The position numbers and the translations under genes were made by a program. A stretch of 64,000 nucleotides of DNA from the NCBI GenBank assembly GCA_001600695.1, contig BCKQ01000003.1:992001-1056000 (forward strand). The letters are read 5' to 3'. The notes beneath the pieces are model-generated. The model was given only the letters and a program-made list of their open reading frames with translations, had not been told where the DNA came from and did no database searches. This document shows, piece after piece, positions 10,027 through 19,293 of the stretch; the stretch's first letter is position 1, and every line of letters starts with the position of its first letter. The stretch comes from Ascoidea asiatica (taxonomy: Eukaryota; Ascomycota; Saccharomycetes; Ascoideales; Ascoideaceae).

Positions 10027-10791
10027 TATATAAAAAATTCAAATAGTGGATCAAGTGAAGATTATAATAAAGAAAATGATTTTAATTCAAAACAAATAAT
10101 TTGGTCGTTTAGTGTAAGAAATAAATCATTTAAAAGTTATAATAATAATAATAATAATAATAATAGTAATAAAAATTCTTCAAAAGATGGATATTCAGAT
10201 TGTAAAAGTAGTCCAATGACAGGAATAACAAATTCTGAAGTTATTAGTGCTTCTACAGTTAAAACAAGTCCAAGTCCACATATTCTTCAAGATTTTGAAT
10301 TAAATTTAGAAAAAAATCCATATTTATGTTTAATTGAACAAGAAAAAAAAATATTATCTAAATCTATAATAGAAAATGGTGATAAAAGTAATGATAACAA
10401 TAATGATAATGACAACAATAATGATAATGAAATGAAAATTTCAATGAAAAGAGAAATAAATAGTGAAGAAAGAATAAATAAATCAATATCGGATATTGAA
10501 TCACCAAAGATATCAGAACTTTCAATTGAAAATGGATATACTTGTGAGAATGGTAATACTGGCAATTCTGGTGAAAATGAAGAAGCTGATGAAAATGAAA
10601 TTGATTATTTAAATGATATTCTTTTATATTGCTTTAAAAGAGTGGCAAATAGAGCTAAAACTTTAGAAACTAAAACAACAGTATTGAAATTAAGAAAAAT
10701 ATTTATTGAATATGAAATGGAACAACCAGGATTAAGTGAAGCTATAATTGAGGAATTGTGGTTACGTATGAAGTCTTTAAAAGGAGGTTAA
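8856..10791 (+). CDS. SPS1: Sps1-type germinal-centre (STE20-like) protein kinase, one intron
   Basis: Spliced CDS is 8856-8941 joined to 9087-10791, 596 residues. The first exon supplies the start MENQEINPFDKYDIHECVGR and the glycine loop GRGNFGDVFKA, without which the downstream open frame would begin inside the kinase. The kinase domain is about 12-270: K41 in VAIKV, DVSMWIVMEYCGGGS, HRDIKSAN (D133), DFGVSGQIS (D151) and GTPFWMAPEV. The opening segments are closest to yeast Sps1, needed for late meiosis and spore wall formation; Kic1 is the alternative. The C-terminal half is Asn-rich, with a long Asn run at about 322-343. A conserved-looking helical end (RAKTLETKTTVLKLRKIF and on) may dimerise or bind a partner. 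Confidence 0.88.
8942..9086 (+). other. Intron in the SPS1-like gene
   Basis: The intron is 145 bases, phase 2. The donor is GTAAGA, a branch-like CTAAC lies at about 9030-9034 and the acceptor is AAAG at 9086. Joining the exons restores an unbroken kinase subdomain I to II (DVFKA then VEKKTEKIVAIKV), which is the main support. The inside is filled by a pentanucleotide repeat. Donor and branch both differ from the S. cerevisiae consensus (GTATGT, TACTAAC). Confidence 0.85.
8971..9018. repeat. ATATC/ATATT pentanucleotide repeat inside intron
   Basis: About four ATATC units followed by five to six ATATT units, lying wholly within the SPS1-like intron. Confidence 0.85.
9968..10026. repeat. Long AAT triplet run encoding polyasparagine
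   Basis: Nearly 20 perfect AAT codons in the SPS1-like C-terminal half. Similar shorter runs occur at 4270-4304 (LOA1), 10139-10164, 13785-13815 (HAP5) and 29190-29214 (CTF18). Confidence 0.9.
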
Positions 10792-11733
10792 TTACAAAAT
10801 AAATGTTTAATGATTGTTCAATGATTGGTTATTGTGTTTTATTCTCTAGAAAAATTCAAGAAATAAAGCTTTTTAAAATACACATTTATTCAATATTTAT
10901 TATTGTACGTATTGAAAAATGAAATCAGACGAGGAACCGATATAGAGACCAGATTTACGGGTCTAAAACAAGTTTACTTAACTGCGCCTTTTGAGTATCT
11001 GAATATGGTATTTTTGAGGCTGATTAACCATTCGCAGATCTGAGTGTGGCCAGGTGTTTTTAACGCCAATTAATTTCAAAATGGGAGCCACCAACAGCCA
11101 GAACACAACCGGAACTTGAAAATTCCCCGAAATGGCCATCAACCCCCGGCTTTTCCCGTGACCGTCTCTTCTTTTTCCGGCTGCCGCCCCCGTGCAACCA
11201 GGCTCTTTGCTCTGTTTCTGCTCGTGCCCAAAGTACTGCGTTGTTAAAGCTGCATTAAATCTATGGCAGAACCCTCTCCTCTTTGCACTGTTTGTACAGT
11301 GCTGTATTGGTGTATTATTTATTAAAGCCAATTTCAATCTTACTTCAAAGGTGAAAATCTTAAAGATTATATTGAACAAGACACCAAACAAAACAGAAAT
11401 CAATAATCAATTCAAAATATTCATAAAAAAAATATTATATTTGAAAATATATATAAAATATATTAAAATATTCAAACAAATATAATATATTTTCCAAGTT
11501 GAAAGAAGTAATCCTTGTGAGCTTCAATTATAATTATAACTTTCATTTTTTTTTTTATCGAAAATTGAATTACTCGATCTAATTCAGATCAAATTTAGAT
11601 CAAATTTGAATCAAGTTTAACTCTTAAAACACAAACAATTAATCTCATAAACTGAAATAAAAACAAAACATAAAGTATTGAAGATTAAATATATATATAT
11701 ATATATATATAAGACACATTACATAATATAATA
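10792..11733. other. Intergenic with GC-richer promoter island before UIP5
   Basis: No gene. A GC-richer island at about 10920-11300 has CCGGAAC, CCCCCGGC and TTCCGGCTGCC elements. It is followed by A/T-rich DNA ending in an alternating AT tract (11690-11711) about 20 bases before the UIP5 start. The layout suits a promoter for the rightward gene. Confidence 0.6.
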
Positions 11734-13053
11734 ATGGATTCAGATAGAATATATTATAAATCAAAATATTATTTTGATTATTTCATTTATCTGTTAAAAA
11801 GAAGTAAACCATTAAGATATTCATTTTCAATTTTATCAATATTATTTACTTATTATTTATTTGCATCAATTAAAAATCTTTTATTTGGTAATCAATCAAT
11901 TAATTCATTTTCAAATGAAGAATTAAATTCAATTCTTGGTGGTGATTCAAAAAATTTAAAAATAATTAAAAAATTTGAAAATGATAAATTTAAATTATCT
12001 TCTCCATATTTAAAAAATGATTTAAGTGGTGAAGCTTCTCCAAATTGGAAATTTGATGGTGATATATTAATTAGAAATGATAAATATGTTAGATTAACAA
12101 GTGAACAAAGACATCAATCTTCAAGATTATATTCAAATAATAAAATTAATGAAACTTCTTTTGAATTAGATTTTTATTTTTCTATAAATGGTAAAGGTTT
12201 AGTTAATGGTTTACATGGTGATGGTATGGCAATGTGGTTAACTGTTGATCCATTAAAACCTGGAAATGTAATGGGTTCTCATGAATGGTTTAATGGTTTA
12301 GGAATTCTTTTTGATACTTATAAAAATGGTAAATCTGGTGTATTTCCATATGTTCAAGCTTGGAGAAATACTGGTCATGAAAAATATGATAAAGATAATG
12401 ATGGTAAATCAAATGAAATTGCAGGTTGTGTTGCAAGAAGTTTATGGAATCCAAAATCTGGTGTAATTAAAGGTAGATTATTTTATGTTCAAGATGGTTA
12501 TATTTCTTTAGATTTTGATTATAAAAATGATGATAATTGGAGAAATTGTTTTACTTTACATGATACTCATTTACCAAAAGATTTACATCTTGGTTTTTCT
12601 GCTGCAACTGGTGATTTATATGAAAATGTTGATATTAAAGAAACTCATCTTTATAGTCTTTATAAATTTAATGATGAACCAATTGATGAATTTAATGATT
12701 TAGTACAAATTATGAGTGATCCTGATCCAAATTCTCCTGATAAATTTGAAGATGCAATTGAAGAAGTTATTATAGATAAACAAACTAAAAGATCAAGAAG
12801 AATTCAAAAAAAAAGATCAACAAGACAACAAAGAAGAACTTTAAGAAGGTTACAAGCTTCTGAAAGAAGAATTAAAAAACAAGCTTCTTTACAAAAAGAA
12901 ATTAGAAATAAAAAATTAAAATCTTTTTTTGGTTATATTAAAAAATTCTTTTATTCTTTAATTATTTTATTCTTAATTTATGTGGTAATTGTTTATGTAA
13001 GAGTTCAATTAAAAAATAAAAAAAGAGAAGATAAGAAATATGGTTTATTATAA
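11734..13053 (+). CDS. UIP5: L-type lectin-like membrane protein (Uip5/VIP36-like)
   Basis: 439 residues, near the length of S. cerevisiae Uip5. L-type lectins of the ERGIC-53/VIP36 group bind high-mannose glycans and aid glycoprotein trafficking in the early secretory pathway. A hydrophobic segment at about 27-50 is a signal anchor. The lectin domain spans about 85-320, with GDGMAMWLT from 163, FNGLGILFDTYKNG and a C-terminal strand region GFSAATGDLYENVD. Then comes an extremely basic Arg/Lys-rich helix (about 350-395) and a second hydrophobic segment at about 405-425, followed by a short basic tail ending KKYGLL. I infer lumenal placement of the lectin domain, held at one or both ends. The FDTYKNG loop supplies expected calcium-site residues. 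Emp46/47 are less likely on layout. Confidence 0.75.
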   Translation: MDSDRIYYKSKYYFDYFIYLLKRSKPLRYSFSILSILFTYYLFASIKNLLFGNQSINSFSNEELNSILGGDSKNLKIIKKFENDKFKLSSPYLKNDLSGEASPNWKFDGDILIRNDKYVRLTSEQRHQSSRLYSNNKINETSFELDFYFSINGKGLVNGLHGDGMAMWLTVDPLKPGNVMGSHEWFNGLGILFDTYKNGKSGVFPYVQAWRNTGHEKYDKDNDGKSNEIAGCVARSLWNPKSGVIKGRLFYVQDGYISLDFDYKNDDNWRNCFTLHDTHLPKDLHLGFSAATGDLYENVDIKETHLYSLYKFNDEPIDEFNDLVQIMSDPDPNSPDKFEDAIEEVIIDKQTKRSRRIQKKRSTRQQRRTLRRLQASERRIKKQASLQKEIRNKKLKSFFGYIKKFFYSLIILFLIYVVIVYVRVQLKNKKREDKKYGLL

Positions 13054-13609
13054 AAATAAATAAAATGAATTCAAAAATATCAAAAATATTAAAAATATTA
13101 ATAATTAGTAATTAAAATTATGTAATGTTAAAAGTATTTTTTCTAAGGATTTTTTTTTTTTTTTTCAATTATTTATCGGGTGTTTGTTTTCTTTATAGGT
13201 GAATAAAAATTTATTTTCCTTTTTTGTCAATTGAAGCTACGTAAATTTTATTTTAAATTCTATTAAATAAGAAAAAGATATTCATTATTTATCACTAACT
13301 AGATATATATGTATGGAATTGTGTGTATATTAAAAGCATACCAAAAAAAAAAGACACAAAAAAGACAAATGTTAGAAAGAAATAAAAAATATGAGAATCT
13401 ATAAAAAAAAAACCAAAAAAATTGAATATTATCATCATCAAGATTAATTGTATGTAAAATAAAATAAAAAAAAAAATAAGTATAATTGTTAAATTTAAGA
13501 TAAAAAAAGAAAATTTTGATAAAAGAAATTCACTATCAGTATACAACGAAGAAAATTGAATGAAGAATGAAAAAAATTAAATACATCATTAGAAATATTA
13601 ATTTGAAGA
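13054..13609. other. 3' intergenic between converging UIP5 and HAP5
   Basis: AT-rich, with T and A runs on the two strands as expected for facing 3' untranslated regions. The short minus-strand open frame at 13295-13546 is hydrophobic low-complexity sequence and is not supported. Confidence 0.6.
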
Positions 13610-14995
13610 TTAAATAAAACTATTCAAAGGATCAAATTGATGATTAGAATCATTTTCATTATTATTAATATTATTGTTATTATTATCATTATTTGAAGTT
13701 TGATTATAAGTTTGATTTGAGATTCCAGGAATATTTGTAAAGTTTGAAATGTTTGAAGAAGTATTATTTGATGGATTATTATTATTATTATTGTTGTTGT
13801 TATTGTTATTGTTGTTATTATTGGATGTAGACTGATTATAAGTGGGAAAATAAGAAGAATATTTTGCTTTTTGTTGATTATTTGTAGAAGATTGAGAATT
13901 TTGAATTTGATTTGAATTATTTTGTAAATTATTTGACTGATTTGGATAAGAATTTGGAAAATTATTTAATAAACTATTGAAATTATTTGAATTTGAGTTT
14001 GGAATATTGTTTGTATTTGGATTTAAATTTTGATTATCAGATAATGAATTATTATTTAAACTATTATTAATAGTATTATTTAAACTATTATTGATAGTGT
14101 TATTGATAGTATTATTAATGGTATTATTAATTGTAGCATTTAAATCATTGAAATTATTTAAAGAATTAATGTTATTCATAACATTATTATTTAATGAAGT
14201 TTGACGATTATTATTATTGTTATTGTTGATATTATTATGATTATGCTGAGTATGTTGATTATGATGAGAATGTTGATTATGATGAGAAGTTGAAGATCTT
14301 TTTGGTTTTTCTTCTTCTCTTGGTACAATATCAATTAAAAAATCAAACATATCAGATTTTTGTAAAGCAGCACTAACATCAGATTTTTGTAAAGTTCTTC
14401 TTTTATTTTCTTCAGCATGAACCCAAGCTCTCATTGTTAATTCAGTTATAAAAATATCACAACCTTTTGCAAAAAGAATTGGAGCTTCTGCACTTATCAT
14501 TCTAACATCTTCATCAGTTTTCATAACTCTTTTAATTCTAGCTAATGGTAATTGATGATTTTTGAAATCATGTTCATCTCTTTCTATTGAATTGATAGTT
14601 TCTTGCCAATATTGCATCATTAAATTTTTATAATTACCTACTAAACCTTGACCAACATTATTGAATACATCACTTTCAGATTCTTCATTTGGTTGTTGAT
14701 CTTGTTGTTCTTGCTCATCTTGTTGGTCTTGTTGATCGAGTTGATCATCATCTTGTTGATTTTGAAGTTCTTCTTGATCTTGTTGAATATCCGACAAAGA
14801 AGGTTGTTGAAACTGTTGCTGTTGCTGATCAGTAGGGGCTCCCCTAGGAATAGACTGCTGATGAACTAATTGATCATTTGTTGGTAACTGTTGTGAGGAT
14901 TGAGGCAAGGCTTGCGACAGCAGAGGTAGTTCTTGTGGTTGTTGTTGTTGTTGATTATAGAGATCATAGCTGGTTGCGCCAGATGAATTCATCAC
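13610..14995 (-). CDS. HAP5: CCAAT-binding factor subunit Hap5 (NF-YC)
   Basis: Hap5 forms the histone-fold core of the Hap2/3/5 CCAAT-binding complex, which recruits Hap4 to activate respiratory and heme-related genes. 461 residues. A Gln-rich N-terminus precedes a flank at about 122-145 ([14 protein letters not shown]), the fungal segment known to recruit Hap4. The histone fold spans about 150-222: [57 protein letters not shown]. The C-terminal half is His/Asn-rich, with a repeat of NNTI/NNSL units and an Asn run, unlike the compact S. cerevisiae protein. The promoter of the gene itself carries CCAAT boxes. HEM13 lies divergently upstream. Identification is firm. Confidence 0.95.
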   Translation of the reverse strand: MMNSSGATSYDLYNQQQQQPQELPLLSQALPQSSQQLPTNDQLVHQQSIPRGAPTDQQQQQFQQPSLSDIQQDQEELQNQQDDDQLDQQDQQDEQEQQDQQPNEESESDVFNNVGQGLVGNYKNLMMQYWQETINSIERDEHDFKNHQLPLARIKRVMKTDEDVRMISAEAPILFAKGCDIFITELTMRAWVHAEENKRRTLQKSDVSAALQKSDMFDFLIDIVPREEEKPKRSSTSHHNQHSHHNQHTQHNHNNINNNNNNNRQTSLNNNVMNNINSLNNFNDLNATINNTINNTINNTINNSLNNTINNSLNNNSLSDNQNLNPNTNNIPNSNSNNFNSLLNNFPNSYPNQSNNLQNNSNQIQNSQSSTNNQQKAKYSSYFPTYNQSTSNNNNNNNNNNNNNNNNPSNNTSSNISNFTNIPGISNQTYNQTSNNDNNNNNINNNENDSNHQFDPLNSFI

Positions 14996-15101
14996 TTGTT
15001 TGAAGAATAAGAAGAATATAAAGAAGTAAGATAATAAATAATAAGTTGACTTTGTTGTGAGGCAGCTTGTTGATATGGATAGAGTGTGGAGTGCTTGTAT
15101 C

Positions 15102-15109
15102 TTATTGGT
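15102..15109 (-). promoter_or_regulatory. CCAAT box (TTATTGGT) upstream of HAP5
   Basis: Matches the yeast Hap complex consensus TNATTGGT exactly, about 107 bases upstream of the HAP5 start. A second near-match is at 15129-15136. Confidence 0.6.
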
Positions 15110-15128
15110 TGATGAATGAATCTAAAGG

Positions 15129-15136
15129 CTATTGGT
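15129..15136 (-). promoter_or_regulatory. Second CCAAT box (CTATTGGT) upstream of HAP5
   Basis: One mismatch to TNATTGGT, 27 bases from the first box and next to a TATA-like ATATATATG stretch. Confidence 0.5.
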
Positions 15137-15261
15137 TTAAATATATATGATTTCTGACTTTATTTGAGTTGGCTCTGCTGGAGCAGAAAAAAAGCAGAAA
15201 GAAATGCAACCTGCAAGAAAAGCGACGAGGGTAACGTAAAGACCAGCCAAAAAGTAAACGA

Positions 15262-15289
15262 CAAACGCCACTCCGCAAACGCCACTCTG
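15262..15289. repeat. Tandem 14-base repeat CAAACGCCACTC(C/T)G
   Basis: Two head-to-tail copies differing at one base, followed by a partial third (CAAACTGCAAG). It lies in the GC-richer island about 270 bases upstream of HAP5. A TGGGAC/GTCCCA inverted repeat follows at about 15327-15347. Confidence 0.8.
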
Positions 15290-16582
15290 CAAACTGCAAG
15301 TTAACAATAAGAAAACCATGGTTGTGGGACCATTCCATAGTCCCATGTAAGACTTCAATATTATTAACGTTACTGAATAACTCTTTTTATATAAGAATCT
15401 TCAATTACAGATTGAACATGTTTAATGGATTCTAATGAACAAAGTACAAATACTTATTTGATCTGAAAATTTAGAAAACAATGTCAGCCCTCTATTCATC
15501 TTGAAATCCTAAAAAGGAACTATCTTTAGTTTACTTAACATTGTTAAGGATATTCCCCCAATTTGATCTAAACAAGTAAAATCAAACCATAGAAAAAAAA
15601 CATTATTTGTAAACTTTTCAGACTTCCATTTTTATCCATCCTATAAATTCTCCATCCGAAAAAGTTTGTAATAAAGGATTGAAATCATTGCTCCTTTCCC
15701 AACATATCAACAAAATTGAATATCTTTCCAAACGAAAGGAAAACTGAACAAAGATATCCAGAGCACGAAAGGGTAACAGATAAACTAATTGAAACTCCCA
15801 TTCAATGGATATAATGAGTTACATCTCATCATCCAAGTTGGATTTGACAGCTGTTTTGAAAAATCAAAGAGAGATGGGACCTATAGAAATGATCCTATTA
15901 TTGAACGTGTTAGTAATGCTGATAACCTTCTTGAATTGAAACAATTAAATCTTTGAAACCATATAAGTAAGTTAGTTACTGAAGTACTTCAACGAAAAAA
16001 AAAAAAGGGGTTTTAAAACAATAAAAAAAAGATAATTCACAGAGTACTTTTATAACACCAAATAATTAACTTTGCAAAAACGATTGCTTTCCAATTTTGG
16101 CTTATATAAGTTGAGTTAATGTTTGTGGTTGGTGTTTTTACTTCTTTCTACATTTAAATGCACATATAGACATACGTCTGCTTTTTCTGGAATAGGATTC
16201 TAAAATTTTAGGTTTCTGCTTATACGAAGTTTCGAGATATTTCATTTTCTCCTGAGCAGAAAATTCGTCTCCTGTCTCACTATTATGAGCTCAAAATCTT
16301 TTAGCATATGAATAATTGTAAAAAAATGCTTTGTTTCTTTTTTTGTTTTCTATAAATCCATAAATACATTACTGTCGTTGAATAATCACTTTATCCTTTT
16401 TACTGTGTTATATTTTCCCATTCAGGTTGCACAATCCGAAATTTTGGCCTCGTTTCTCCCTAAACTATCATGATTATGTAATCTTGAATATTAGACACTA
16501 AAAATGGTGCCGGGCCCGTTTGTGCCCCATTCTGCTGTTTTTTCGGGTTAAAATCTTGTTTTTGGAACAAGTTTTAACAACT

Positions 16583-16595
16583 TTAACAGTGTTAA
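16583..16595. promoter_or_regulatory. Perfect 13-base palindrome TTAACAGTGTTAA
   Basis: Odd-centred palindrome about 570 bases upstream of HEM13 in the GC-richer island, next to a second inverted repeat CTTGTT/AACAAG (16555-16571). The binding protein is unknown. Confidence 0.45.
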
Positions 16596-17164
16596 CACGC
16601 TTTTTAAGGTCATCTTCGGATTTAATCCTCTCTTTCAGTCCGCCCCGATATTTTATATGAGAATATTAATATTTTCATCTACCCTCCTGCACCAGATTTT
16701 TATTCGAAATTTACACCTGGTGAAATATTGGTATTATATCTGAATAATTTACTCTCATTATCACCTCATATTTTATTTAACTAGTATTAATTCACTTTTT
16801 AATTACGGTATATTTATTCATTTGATAAAATTTCATCTCGTTTCAAAAAAAACAGAATTATTAGTTTACTGGGATTCATCTTAATATCTAATTGAAAAAT
16901 TATAATTATTTTAAGAACATACCCTTTATCGGTTTTGAAAGAATTCATTTCGATTCATTTCAGTTTTTATCTTTATTTTTATTTTAAAAAATTGATAGAA
17001 CTAATTTTACATTTGATTTAAAGAATTGTCAATTAATAAAATTATAAATTTTCCGCTATTTCTCTCTTTTTTCTTGAATTTTCAATAAGTTTTAAGTTAA
17101 TAATAATTAATAATAATCAACTATAAATAATTAATAATAAATAATCGTTAATCAATTTCAAAAA

Positions 17165-18124
17165 ATGGAGAATGTCGATAACAAAAATAAAAGTATCCGT
17201 GAAAAAATGGAAGCCTTAATTCGTTTAAAGCAAAAAGAAATCGTTAAAGGTTTAGAATCCGTTGAAACAAAAAAATTTCATGCTGATTCTTGGGAAAGAG
17301 GTAATAATGGTGGAGGTGGAACTTCATGTGTTCTTCAAAATGGTACAACTTTTGAAAAAGCTGGTGTAAATATTTCTTTAGTTTATGGTACTTTACCACC
17401 AAAAGCAATTGATAGAATGAGATCTGATCATAAAAAATTAGGTTCAAATTCAGAAAATGGTTCTGTCAAATTTTTTGCAGGTGGTTTATCAATGGTTATT
17501 CATCCAATTAATCCTCATGCTCCAACAACTCATTTAAATTATAGATATTTTGAAACTTGGAATAATGATGGTTCTCCACAAACTTGGTGGTTTGGCGGTG
17601 GAGCTGATTTAACTCCAAGTTATTTATATGATGAAGATGCAAAATTATTTCATCAAACTCATAAGTTAGCTTTAGATAAATATGATAAATCTTTATATCC
17701 AAAATATAAAAAATGGTGTGATGATTATTTTTATATTCTGCATAGAAATGAAACAAGAGGTATTGGAGGTATTTTCTTTGATGATTTCGATGATAGAGAT
17801 CCAAATTTAATTTTAAAAATTATTGAAAGTTGTTTTGATGCATTTTTACCAAGTTATTTACCAATTATGAAATTAAGAAAAGATATGCCATTTACTGAAG
17901 ATGAAAAAAAATGGCAATTAGTTAGAAGAGGTAGATATGTTGAATTTAATTTGGTTATTGATAGAGGTACTCAATTTGGTTTATTAACTCCAGGTTCAAG
18001 AGTTGAAAGTATTTTAATGAGTTTACCTTGTCATGCAAGTTGGTATTACGATTATCATCCTGAACCAAATACAAGAGAAGCAAAATTAATTGAAGTATTA
18101 CAAAATCCAATTGAATGGGCATAA
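17165..18124 (+). CDS. HEM13: Coproporphyrinogen-III oxidase, oxygen-dependent
   Basis: This enzyme decarboxylates coproporphyrinogen III to protoporphyrinogen IX using O2, the sixth step of heme synthesis, and is cytosolic in yeast. 319 residues, full length, with no targeting sequence. Visible family blocks: [100 protein letters not shown] and [14 protein letters not shown] near the C-terminus. The start is the first Met and gives the expected N-terminus. Codon 192 (17738-17740) is CTG at a position where I recall small or polar residues in homologues. HAP5 is divergent upstream. The 3' end faces IMG2. Confidence 0.97.
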   Translation: MENVDNKNKSIREKMEALIRLKQKEIVKGLESVETKKFHADSWERGNNGGGGTSCVLQNGTTFEKAGVNISLVYGTLPPKAIDRMRSDHKKLGSNSENGSVKFFAGGLSMVIHPINPHAPTTHLNYRYFETWNNDGSPQTWWFGGGADLTPSYLYDEDAKLFHQTHKLALDKYDKSLYPKYKKWCDDYFYILHRNETRGIGGIFFDDFDDRDPNLILKIIESCFDAFLPSYLPIMKLRKDMPFTEDEKKWQLVRRGRYVEFNLVIDRGTQFGLLTPGSRVESILMSLPCHASWYYDYHPEPNTREAKLIEVLQNPIEWA

Positions 18125-18465
18125 TTTATCTTCTAATAACCAGTTTCTTTTTTATTTTTCATTTATCATTTATCATTTTTCATTTTTGTTTTTTTGTCTT
18201 TTTTTATGACCTTTTAATGAATAAATTTATATACTGTAATTATTTTAATACTTAACTTTTAGATAATAAAAAAAACTTAGAGAAAATTGAATTTTAAAAT
18301 ATAATAAATTATTTAACTTTTATTTCTAAAATTCTTCCTATTTACATTATACACATTAAAATTAAATCAATTTAATTTAGTTTGAATTTTTTATTCCCTA
18401 ATAGATAAAATTGAAAAATTTATTCTTTTTGAGCAAAATTTCAACAAAGTTCACTAATTTAACTT
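18125..18465. other. 3' intergenic between converging HEM13 and IMG2
   Basis: AT-rich spacer with T-rich runs after HEM13. No gene or notable element seen. Confidence 0.6.
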
Positions 18466-18885
18466 TTAAAAATAGTTTTTGAACAATTTACTAATTTCTT
18501 CAACAAAATCTCCTTTTATAACAATTTTTTTACTATCTGGTAATACTTTAATAGTTTTTCTATCTATTTCTGGAAATAATTTTATTAAATCCAATTTTAA
18601 CAAATTTGAATTTCCTTTAATCTTGCATATTTCTGTATAAACAACTTTTTTTTTGTATGCTGTATAAATAGGTAAGTTTCCTAAACTTGATCTTTCAATA
18701 AAATAGTTATCTGTACCAAATGAACTAGATTTTGATGGTAAATCTTTAGCTGTTACTTGATCTCGAGATAAAAATATTGGTTCTTTAACACCTATATTTT
18801 GAGAACCGCTAACAAATGGTTTAATACCTGAAGCTATACTTGAATTATATCTTACAAAACTTTTCATCAATCCACATCTAAACAT
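18466..18885 (-). CDS. IMG2: Mitochondrial ribosomal protein mL49 (Img2)
   Basis: Img2 is a component of the mitochondrial large ribosomal subunit, needed for mitochondrial genome integrity. 139 residues, close to the yeast length. The N-terminus (MFRCGLMKSFVRYNSSIASG) is basic, Ser-rich and lacks acidic residues, as expected of a mitochondrial presequence. The conserved core follows: YFIERSSLGNLPIYTAYKKK, then TEICKIKGN and the end block with DRKTIKVLPDSKKIVIKGDF. Its place next to RSA4 and SSK2 matches S. cerevisiae chromosome III, where IMG2, RSA4 and SSK22 are consecutive, which supports the call. It shares a 408-base divergent promoter with RSA4. Confidence 0.9.
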   Translation of the reverse strand: MFRCGLMKSFVRYNSSIASGIKPFVSGSQNIGVKEPIFLSRDQVTAKDLPSKSSSFGTDNYFIERSSLGNLPIYTAYKKKVVYTEICKIKGNSNLLKLDLIKLFPEIDRKTIKVLPDSKKIVIKGDFVEEISKLFKNYF

Positions 18886-19293
18886 TTTTTTATATATTGT
18901 ATATTTCAGTTAATTCAATTATAGTATGACCCTCTTAAATTTACACTTGATAAAAAGAAATAATATACTTGAATATTCTTTTTAATAATATATTCAATAA
19001 ATACACTTTAGATTAGAAATTTCAATTTTATCTTCTGGTTTTTCAAAATTATTCTTTTTTGTTTTTCAAGAATCGGCATGAAGCAATAAATCAAATTCAT
19101 AGTTAAAATATATATGTCACGTGCTTATTTTGATTTTTCATAAAAATTAATTTTTTTTTAGATATTTCAAATGTTTTTGATTTTTTTTTTATGGAGATTT
19201 AAAATAAAATTCTGTTAAAAATATTTTTAAAAGTATAAGATTATAATTTTTTGACATTATAATCACTAAATTTTTTTCTTGTAACACATCACA
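18886..19293. other. Divergent promoter of IMG2 and RSA4
   Basis: AT-rich interval with one clear element, GTCACGTG near 19116-19123. T and A runs lie close to RSA4. No other gene is seen. Confidence 0.6.
19116..19123. promoter_or_regulatory. GTCACGTG E-box (Cbf1-type)
   Basis: Matches the Cbf1 consensus RTCACRTG, midway between the divergent IMG2 and RSA4 starts. A second GTCACGTGCTTA occurs at 35819-35830. Confidence 0.5.

Larger units (their letters stand above)
14996..17164. other. 2.2 kb divergent promoter region between HAP5 and HEM13
   Basis: No gene. It holds two GC-richer islands (15180-15350 and 16490-16650), CCAAT boxes near HAP5, a tandem 14-base repeat, several CCAAT/ATTGG pentamers further in (15556, 16099) and a palindrome about 570 bases upstream of HEM13. 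A CGGATTTAATCC at 16617-16628 resembles half of a Hap1 site (CGGnnnTAnCGG) but lacks the second CGG. I found no good Rox1 match close to HEM13. Confidence 0.55.

Noticed and set aside
15129-15358. Two overlapping minus-strand frames upstream of HAP5
   Set aside because: They overlap one another in different frames within a GC-richer promoter island; no domain.
15530-15552. Rox1-like ACATTGTTAAGG upstream of HEM13
   Set aside because: Mismatches to the YYYATTGTTCTC consensus and more than 1.6 kb from the HEM13 start.
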